Shown here: piece after piece, positions 5,562-7,647 of the stretch
How the letters are laid out: each line of letters begins with the position of its first letter
How positions within the stretch are numbered: position 1 is the stretch's first letter
Source of the DNA: DATJLY01 sp035518375
Lineage (GTDB): Bacteria; Pseudomonadota; Alphaproteobacteria; ATCC43930; CGMCC-115725
Length of the DNA: 7,647 nucleotides
Assembly (NCBI GenBank): GCA_035518375.1
Contig: DATIXQ010000076.1
Coordinates: 1-7,647, forward strand
Direction of reading: 5' to 3'
The notes under the pieces: generated by a model
The model's database searches: none
What the model saw: the letters and a program-made list of their open reading frames with translations, nothing else
Told to the model about the DNA's origin: nothing
Made by a program: the position numbers and the translations under genes

Positions 5562-6635
5562 TTGGCGCGGTACCGTATCGCGGCGATCCCGGGCGACGGC
5601 ATCGGCAAAGAGGTGATCCCGGCCGGTCTCGAGGTGCTCGGCGCCTTGGCAGCGCGCGGCGGTTTCGAGCTTGCCGTCGAGACGCTGCCATGGGGCTCCG
5701 ACTATTACCGCGCGCACGGCCGCATGATGCCCCCAGACGGGGTCGAGCATCTGAAGCGTTTCGACGCGATCTTCTTCGGTGCGGTCGGCGATCCCGACCT
5801 CCCCGACCACCTGACCTTGTGGGGCCTGCGGCTCGCGATCTGCCAAGGGCTCGACCAATACGCCAACGTCCGGCCGGCGCGGCTCTTGCCAGGGATCACG
5901 TCGCCGCTTCGCGGCGTCGAGCCCGGCGCGCTCGATTGGATCATCGTGCGCGAGAACAGCGAGGGCGAGTATGCCGGGCACGGCGGACGCGCGCACGCGG
6001 GCCACCCCGAGGAGGTCGCGACCGAGACCGCGATCTTCACCCGCGCCGGCGTCAGCCGCATCATGCGCTTCGCCTTTGCGCTGGCGCGTTCGCGTCCGCG
6101 CCGGCACCTCACCGTCGTCACCAAGTCGAACGCGCAGCGTCACGGCATGGTGCTGTGGGACGAGATCGCGGCCGAGACCGCGCGTCAATTTCCGGAGGTG
6201 ACGTGGGACCGCGAGCTCGTCGACGCCATGACGACGCGCATGGTGCTGAAGCCACAGACGATCGACACGGTCGTGGGCTCAAACCTCCACGCCGACATCC
6301 TGACCGACCTTGCCGCGGCGCTCGCCGGATCGCTTGGCATCGCGCCCACCGCCAATCTCGATCCCGAGCGGCGCTTTCCCTCGATGTTCGAGCCGATCCA
6401 CGGTTCGGCCTTCGACATCATGGGCAAGGGCATCGCCAATCCGATCGCCACGTTCTGGAGCGCGGCGATGATGCTCGAGCATCTGGGCGAAGGCGCGGCA
6501 TCCCAACGCCTCATGCAGGCGATCGAGCGCACGACCGCCGATCCCATGCTCCATACGCGCGACCTGGGCGGCACGGCCACGACGGCGCAAGTGACGGCCG
6601 CGGTCGTGGCCGCGATCGCCGGCGCCAACACTTAA
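5562..6635 (+). CDS. Tartrate/D-malate dehydrogenase-like, isopropylmalate dehydrogenase family (NAD)
   Basis: This 357-aa metal- and NAD-dependent beta-decarboxylating dehydrogenase is closest by eye to tartrate dehydrogenase (TtuC) / D-malate dehydrogenase (DmlA). Key features in order: IPGDGIGKEV (9-18); LTLWGLRLAICQGLDQYANV (84-103) with R90; R130 in VRENSEGEY and Y137; K188 in TKSNAQRHGM; D221; and NLHADILTDL (241-250) with D245 and D249 for the metal. The cofactor segment EPIHGSAFDIMGKGIANP (277-294) keeps D285, which favours NAD over NADP. The likely reaction is oxidation of a 2-hydroxy acid with an adjacent carboxylate, such as tartrate or D-malate, with or without decarboxylation. 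The start is TTG: no ATG or GTG occurs upstream in frame, and the first internal ATG would delete the nucleotide-binding motif. There is no clear ribosome site, and the preceding stop is only four bases away. The exact substrate is uncertain. Confidence 0.88.
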   Translation: MARYRIAAIPGDGIGKEVIPAGLEVLGALAARGGFELAVETLPWGSDYYRAHGRMMPPDGVEHLKRFDAIFFGAVGDPDLPDHLTLWGLRLAICQGLDQYANVRPARLLPGITSPLRGVEPGALDWIIVRENSEGEYAGHGGRAHAGHPEEVATETAIFTRAGVSRIMRFAFALARSRPRRHLTVVTKSNAQRHGMVLWDEIAAETARQFPEVTWDRELVDAMTTRMVLKPQTIDTVVGSNLHADILTDLAAALAGSLGIAPTANLDPERRFPSMFEPIHGSAFDIMGKGIANPIATFWSAAMMLEHLGEGAASQRLMQAIERTTADPMLHTRDLGGTATTAQVTAAVVAAIAGANT

Positions 6636-6650
6636 GGCCACTCACGCGGC

Positions 6651-7610
6651 CTATTCGAGCGGCGCGATGCCGAGCCGCTCGAGAAGCGCGCCGTCGCGCT
6701 CGCGCTCAGGATTCGGAGTCGTCAAAAGACGCGGGCCGCAGAAGATCGAATTGGCGCCGGCGAGGAAGCAGAGCGCCTGCGTCTCGTCGCTCATGGCCTC
6801 GCGGCCGGCGGAAAGCCGCACCACGGAGCGGGGCATGGCGATGCGGGCAACCGCGATCGTCCGTACGAACTCGAGCGCATCGAGCGGTTCTGCGTCACCC
6901 AGGGGGGTGCCCTTGACGCGCACGAGAAGATTAATCGGCACGCTCTCCGGATGCTCGGGCAGCGTGGCGAGTGCGTGGATGAGGCCGACGCGATCCGCCC
7001 GCCCCTCGCCCATGCCGACAATGCCGCCACAGCAGACCCTGATCCCGGCCGCACGCACGTTAGCGAGCGTGTCGAGCCGGTCCTGATAGACGCGTGTCGT
7101 GATGATGCGACCGTAGAATTCGGGCGAGGTATCGAGATTGTGATTGTAGAAGTCGAGCCCCGCTTCCTTGAGCCGTGCGGCTTGAGCACGCGTCAGCATG
7201 CCAAGCGTCGCGCACGTCTCGAGCCCGAGCCGCTTCACGCCCGCGACCATCGCGCAGACCGGATCGAGATCGCGGTCCTTGGGCTCGCGCCAGGCGGCAC
7301 CCATGCAGAAACGCGTGGCGCCGGCCTCGCGCGCTCGCCGCGCCGCGGCCACCACCTCGCCTGCGTCCATGAGCTTTGCGGCAGCGACGCCCGTCTCGTA
7401 GGTAGCGCTCTGCGGACAATAGGCGCAATCCTCGGGGCAGCCGCCGGTCTTGATGGAAAGAAGCGTCGAGAGCTGGACGCGCGCTGGATCGAAATTGCGG
7501 CGATGAACGCTTTGCGCACGGAACACGAGTTCCGGGAACGGCAGCTCGTAGAGCGCGGCAAGCTCGGCGCGCGTCCAATCGTGCCGAATATGCTCACCGA
7601 GGTCGGCCAC
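6651..7610 (-). CDS. bioB: Biotin synthase
   Basis: This 319-aa radical SAM enzyme inserts sulfur into dethiobiotin in the last step of biotin synthesis. The SAM-cluster motif GGCPEDCAYCPQS gives C58, C62 and C65 for the [4Fe-4S] cluster. The [2Fe-2S] sulfur-donor ligands are also all in place: C102 (RFCMGAAWR), C133 (ETCATLGML), C193 (RVCCGG) and R265 (VRLSAGRE). YNHNLDTSPEFY (155-166) and LLTTPNPE (295-302) are classic BioB signatures. The C-terminus is shorter than in E. coli BioB. The start is GTG at 7610, preceded by AAGGAG at a good distance. Only 37 bases of upstream sequence are present and no BioR-type TTATNTATAA palindrome is visible in them. The gene is convergent with the dehydrogenase gene (15-base gap), and no other bio gene lies in the window, so it seems unrelated to the neighbouring operons. 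Confidence 0.97.
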   Translation of the reverse strand: MADLGEHIRHDWTRAELAALYELPFPELVFRAQSVHRRNFDPARVQLSTLLSIKTGGCPEDCAYCPQSATYETGVAAAKLMDAGEVVAAARRAREAGATRFCMGAAWREPKDRDLDPVCAMVAGVKRLGLETCATLGMLTRAQAARLKEAGLDFYNHNLDTSPEFYGRIITTRVYQDRLDTLANVRAAGIRVCCGGIVGMGEGRADRVGLIHALATLPEHPESVPINLLVRVKGTPLGDAEPLDALEFVRTIAVARIAMPRSVVRLSAGREAMSDETQALCFLAGANSIFCGPRLLTTPNPERERDGALLERLGIAPLE

Positions 7611-7647
7611 GCTCGCTCCTTGCCTGCTTCCCGCGCTAAGGCTACAT

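Noticed and set aside
4712..5608. A minus-strand open frame of 298 codons opposite the small cupin and SnoaL genes
   Set aside because: The plus-strand proteins have clear family motifs and good ribosome sites; this frame has low-complexity composition and no family resemblance.
6635..6652. Small hairpin AGGCC-N8-GGCCT between the dehydrogenase and bioB as a bidirectional terminator
   Set aside because: The stem is only five base pairs and has no T-tract on either side, so it cannot be told from chance in GC-rich DNA.
5690..6916. A plus-strand frame of 408 codons overlapping the dehydrogenase and the end of bioB
   Set aside because: It is very rich in Arg and Ala and out of frame with the well-supported dehydrogenase, so it is a GC-driven shadow.
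7611..7647. BioR operator or biotin riboregulation in front of bioB
   Set aside because: Only 37 bases are available and no TTATNTATAA-like palindrome is present; the promoter probably lies beyond the window.
1..7647. CRISPR array, tRNA, rRNA, insertion sequence or prophage genes
   Set aside because: I saw no regularly spaced direct repeats, no cloverleaf or rRNA-like stretch, and no transposase, integrase or phage motif on either strand.

Overview
The window is very GC-rich and densely coded. It looks chromosomal and comes from a proteobacterium, most likely an alphaproteobacterium. The best clue to the group is a perfect GTTC-N7-GTTC LexA operator, the alphaproteobacterial form, directly in front of a gene that reads as imuA. 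The proteins present (ImuA, DedA, a tartrate/D-malate dehydrogenase-type enzyme, a BioB of alphaproteobacterial appearance) fit that placement. I cannot name a genus.

Layout from left to right. (a) 1-440, minus strand: the N-terminal part of imuA, cut by the window edge. It has a LexA box 15 bases in front of its start codon and is the first gene of a probable imuA-imuB-dnaE2 SOS mutagenesis operon continuing to the left. (b) 580-1194, plus: a DedA-family membrane protein, divergent from imuA. (c) 1195-4589, minus: a tight three-gene operon, transcribed right to left as a 215-aa cupin-fold protein, an acetolactate-synthase-like ThDP enzyme and an isopenicillin-N-synthase-like 2-oxoglutarate/Fe(II) oxygenase. 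(d) 4590-4744: a divergent control region holding a long imperfect palindrome and a candidate sigma-70 promoter for the rightward genes. (e) 4745-6635, plus: a 117-aa cupin-like protein, a SnoaL/NTF2-fold protein and a tartrate/D-malate dehydrogenase-like NAD enzyme that starts at TTG. (f) 6651-7610, minus: bioB, complete, with a GTG start.

The two operons at 1195-6635 share one control region and consist of enzymes or enzyme-like folds: ThDP-dependent C-C chemistry, 2-oxoglutarate-dependent or related oxygenation, beta-hydroxyacid oxidation/decarboxylation, two cupins and a SnoaL fold. They look like a dedicated small-molecule pathway, probably of a hydroxy- or keto-acid. The substrate cannot be read from the sequence, and no transporter or regulator lies in the window. 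This cluster is the best candidate for something undescribed. The imuA/LexA unit, the DedA gene and bioB are ordinary housekeeping or stress genes. I saw no tRNA, rRNA, CRISPR array, insertion sequence or phage gene.
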